A stretch of DNA of 64,000 bases from Weizmannia acidilactici (GTDB taxonomy: Bacteria > Bacillota > Bacilli > Bacillales > Bacillaceae_C), in NCBI RefSeq assembly GCF_008974225.1, contig NZ_BKZR01000014.1, positions 1-64,000 of the forward strand. The letters are read 5' to 3'. Both the position numbers and the translations under genes were made by a program. Shown here one piece after another: positions 61,715 to 64,000 of this stretch; position 1 is the stretch's first letter, and each line of letters begins with the position of its first letter. The notes beneath the pieces are model-generated. The model searched no databases and had not been told where the DNA came from. It was given only the letters and a program-made list of their open reading frames with translations.

Positions 61715-62425
61715 ATGAAACGGAAGATCAAAATCGCGGGGTTTTTGCTCGGGGCCGCCCTTTTATTTTTGCTTCTGCAGTTTGAATTTTTCCAAAAAGA
61801 TACATGGCGCCCATGGAATTTGCCGCTTTCCGGAAAAATCATTTATTTGGATCCGGGGCACGGCGGTCCGGACGGCGGCGCAACCGGCGATGAGGTGCTG
61901 GAAAAAGATGTCGCCTTAAATGTCGCCAGCAAAATCAAAGATTACCTGCAGCAGCAGGGGGCGCTTGTCATCATGACGCGCGAAACGGACACCGACCTGG
62001 CCGATAATGAAACAAGAGGCTACAGCCGGCGCAAAGTGGAAGATTTAAGAAAGCGGCTTTCCCTCATTAACCAATCGGAAGCTGATCTGTTTATCAGCAT
62101 CCATTTAAATGCAATTCCGCAATCCCAGTGGCGCGGCGCACAGACATTTTACTTCCCAAGCATGGTCGAGAACAAAAGAATTGCAACTTTCATCCAGGCT
62201 GAATTGATACGGAACCTTGAAAATACAACGAGGGTTTCGAAAACATTGTCCAATGTATACCTGTTAAAACATGCGAAAAAACCGGGCTGTCTTGTTGAAA
62301 TCGGTTTCCTTTCCAATCCGGAAGAACGTCAGCAACTGAAATCCGACGAATACCAGACAAAAGTGGCCGCATCCATTTATGAAGGGATTATGCGGTACTT
62401 TACGAAAGAAAAAGATTTAAAATGA
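61715..62425 (+). CDS. cwlD: Spore cortex N-acetylmuramoyl-L-alanine amidase CwlD
   Basis: CwlD makes muramic-delta-lactam in spore cortex, needed for germination. The 236-residue protein has an N-terminal membrane anchor/signal (about 5-24), then an Amidase_3 domain with zinc ligands in YLDPGHGGPDGG, the glutamate in EVLEKDVALN, the histidine in FISIHLNA and the catalytic region CLVEIGFLSNPEE. ATG 61715 follows GGAGAGGGAG. Expression is expected from sporulation sigma factors; I could not identify their boxes. Confidence 0.95.
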   Translation: MKRKIKIAGFLLGAALLFLLLQFEFFQKDTWRPWNLPLSGKIIYLDPGHGGPDGGATGDEVLEKDVALNVASKIKDYLQQQGALVIMTRETDTDLADNETRGYSRRKVEDLRKRLSLINQSEADLFISIHLNAIPQSQWRGAQTFYFPSMVENKRIATFIQAELIRNLENTTRVSKTLSNVYLLKHAKKPGCLVEIGFLSNPEERQQLKSDEYQTKVAASIYEGIMRYFTKEKDLK

Positions 62426-62471
62426 CGGCGCCATCCAGCAAGCCGATCCAGTCCATAAAATCGTCAAATTA

Positions 62472-62480
62472 TGGTATACT
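62472..62480 (+). promoter_or_regulatory. Extended -10 before salA/mrp
   Basis: TGGTATACT (62472-62480) is an extended -10 without a clear -35, 44 bases upstream of the gene. Confidence 0.4.
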
Positions 62481-62523
62481 GGATTCAGGCTGGAAACGAC
62501 TTCATTCAAGGATGGTGTGAAAA

Positions 62524-63576
62524 ATGTTGACGGAACAACAAGTGTATGATGCGATAAAAGGGTTTGAAGATCCTTTTTTACATAAAACGCTGGAAGAAAC
62601 AAAAGGGATTGTCGAAATCAAAATCAAAGAGGAAATCCAGCATGTCAGCGTAAAAGTCGCCATTGCGAAAACCGGCACGAGGGAACAGCTGCAATTGCAG
62701 ATGGCGATTGTAAAAGCACTGAAGGGAATCGGCGCCAACACGGTCGGCATCCGTTTTGGCGAGCTTCCGAAAGAAACGCTTGACCAGTTCCGGGATCTGC
62801 TGAAGGAAGACAACCCAAATCCGCTTGGCTCCGCCAAAACTGAATTTATCGCGATCGCAAGCGGCAAAGGCGGTGTCGGAAAATCAACCGTATCCGTGAA
62901 TTTGGCGGTTGCCCTCGCCCGTCTTGGGAAAAAGGTCGGCCTGATTGATGCCGATATATACGGATTCAGCGTGCCGGATATGATGGGCATTATGCAGCGC
63001 CCGGTTGTCCGCGGCGAAAAAATCATCCCGGTCGAACGGTTCGGGGTAAAAGTCATTTCAATGGGTTTCTTTGTCGAAGATAATGCGCCGGTCATTTGGC
63101 GCGGCCCGATGCTCGGCAAAATGCTGAACAATTTCTTCAATGAAGTGGAGTGGGGGGACTTGGATTACCTGCTCCTTGATTTGCCGCCTGGAACCGGGGA
63201 TGTTGCACTCGATATCCATTCGATGCTGCCGCGCTGCAATGAGATCATCGTGACAACCCCGCACCCGACAGCCGCTTTTGTTGCCGCAAGGGCAGGGGCG
63301 ATGGCATTGCGGACGGAACACAATTTATTGGGTGTCATTGAAAATATGTCTTATTTTGAAAGCAAGGTTACCGGGGAACGCGAGTATGTGTTCGGCCGCG
63401 GCGGCGGGGAAAAATTGGCCGAGGAGCTGCGGACGGAACTGCTTGGACAACTGCCGCTTCAGCAGCCGGATTGGAATGAGCATGATTTTGCGCCGTCCAT
63501 TTATGCCGAAGATCACCGCATCGGCAAAATTTATACGGAAATAGCCCGGAAGATTGTCGATAAACTGAAAAAATAA
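62524..63576 (+). CDS. salA: Mrp/NBP35-family P-loop ATPase (SalA-like)
   Basis: The 350-residue protein has an N-terminal MIP18/DUF59 domain (about 1-80) and a deviant Walker A SGKGGVGKSTVS near 118, Walker B-like LIDADIYG, and LLLDLPPGTGDVAL. The family carries Fe-S clusters or, for B. subtilis SalA, regulates exoprotease genes by repressing scoC. The C-terminal CxxC typical of Fe-S carriers is not apparent, favouring the SalA type. ATG 62524 lies 98 bases after cwlD. Confidence 0.92.
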   Translation: MLTEQQVYDAIKGFEDPFLHKTLEETKGIVEIKIKEEIQHVSVKVAIAKTGTREQLQLQMAIVKALKGIGANTVGIRFGELPKETLDQFRDLLKEDNPNPLGSAKTEFIAIASGKGGVGKSTVSVNLAVALARLGKKVGLIDADIYGFSVPDMMGIMQRPVVRGEKIIPVERFGVKVISMGFFVEDNAPVIWRGPMLGKMLNNFFNEVEWGDLDYLLLDLPPGTGDVALDIHSMLPRCNEIIVTTPHPTAAFVAARAGAMALRTEHNLLGVIENMSYFESKVTGEREYVFGRGGGEKLAEELRTELLGQLPLQQPDWNEHDFAPSIYAEDHRIGKIYTEIARKIVDKLKK

Positions 63577-63585
63577 ACATATTGC

Positions 63586-63616
63586 AAAGCGGTGGGGCAG
63601 CATCCCACCGCTTTTT
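63586..63616. terminator. Terminator between salA and gerD
   Basis: GCGGTGGG / CCCACCGC forms an 8-bp stem followed by T residues on the plus strand. It sits between convergent genes and may serve both. Confidence 0.85.
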
Positions 63617-63625
63617 CCGGCAGCT

Positions 63626-64000
63626 TCATTTTTTCCCGTCCGTTTCTTTGGCGGCTTTCCGTAAACTGTCCTCCATTTTCGCTTTAAATAAAGGATCATT
63701 AAACGTGTCGACCACAACACTTTGCATTGTTTTCCGCATCTCTTTGCTTTTCAGCATATTGCGCACTTCTTTTTCATAAACCGGATCTTTTAAAACGTCG
63801 ATCATCATTGCCTGGTAATCCGGATCTTTCATTAAACTTTTCAGCAATGCTTTGTTTTCGGTTTTCATGCTTTTGGCAACCGCTTCGGCAAATTTCGGGT
63901 CTTTCATCGATTCTTTCCAAAAATCCATGCCTTTTTGGGAGGTTAACGTTTTTTCGATCGTTTCTTTGACATAGGCCTGGTCAATGACAAGATTCTTTTT
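63626..64000 (-). CDS. gerD: Spore germination protein GerD (5' end outside window)
   Basis: GerD is a lipoprotein scaffold that clusters germinant receptors in the spore inner membrane. The visible 124 C-terminal codons contain helical repeats (KDPKFAEAVAKSMKTENKAL; MKDPDYQAMMIDVLKDPVYE; SKEMRKTMQSVVVDTFNDPL) and a charged tail ending DGKK. The frame stays open to the window edge, so the lipobox and start are not seen. Its place beside salA matches B. subtilis. Confidence 0.9.
   Translation of the reverse strand, partial: KKNLVIDQAYVKETIEKTLTSQKGMDFWKESMKDPKFAEAVAKSMKTENKALLKSLMKDPDYQAMMIDVLKDPVYEKEVRNMLKSKEMRKTMQSVVVDTFNDPLFKAKMEDSLRKAAKETDGKK

Overview
The window is a core chromosomal segment of an endospore-forming Bacillaceae (Firmicutes). 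Its gene order follows the Bacillus subtilis ctsR-to-gerD region almost gene for gene. Sporulation and germination markers (sigH, cwlD, gerD), the CtsR/McsA/McsB/ClpC stress module, a Cys T-box and L10- and L13-type leaders all agree with this. Base composition is moderate. Codon use and protein divergence would suit a Heyndrickxia/Weizmannia (Bacillus) coagulans-like species, but that species guess is inference from memory.

Layout. 0.1-4.8 kb: the heat-shock operon ctsR-mcsA-mcsB-clpC behind a CtsR-box promoter. 4.9-16.1 kb: radA-disA, yacL, ispD-ispF, gltX, a T-box-controlled cysE-cysS, then mrnC-rlmB-rae1 and sigH. 16.4-20.9 kb: rpmG-secE, nusG, rplK-rplA, rplJ-rplL and the methyltransferase ybxB. 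21-28.4 kb: rpoB-rpoC. 28.7-33.4 kb: ybxF-rpsL-rpsG-fusA-tuf. 33.7-48.4 kb: the S10-spc-alpha ribosomal superoperon with secY, adk, infA and rpoA. 48.7-53.1 kb: ecfA1-ecfA2-ecfT-truA-rplM-rpsI. 53.1-60.9 kb: an accessory stretch that separates rpsI from ybaK, which are neighbours in B. subtilis. 60.9-64 kb: ybaK, cwlD, salA/mrp and a 5'-truncated gerD.

The genes form one growth-and-stress core: transcription (rpoA/B/C, nusG, sigH), translation (about 30 ribosomal proteins, EF-G, EF-Tu, IF-1, two tRNA synthetases, rRNA modification), protein secretion (secE, secY), proteolysis and stress (clpC, radA, disA), and vitamin uptake (ECF module).

Most unusual observations: (i) map, which should lie between adk and infA, is present only as a decayed pseudogene. 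(ii) The accessory stretch carries cysP, a PAPS-type sulfotransferase, sat and cysC without cysH, which suggests a dedicated sulfation module. (iii) The accessory stretch is bracketed by non-coding arrays in which a 9-bp core recurs every 21 bp, in inverted orientation at the two ends. (iv) A phosphodiesterase pseudogene lies inside it. (v) A small hairpin sits between the nusG Shine-Dalgarno and start codon and would restore normal spacing if folded. (vi) Structured, unidentified elements follow sigH, rpoC and rplQ.
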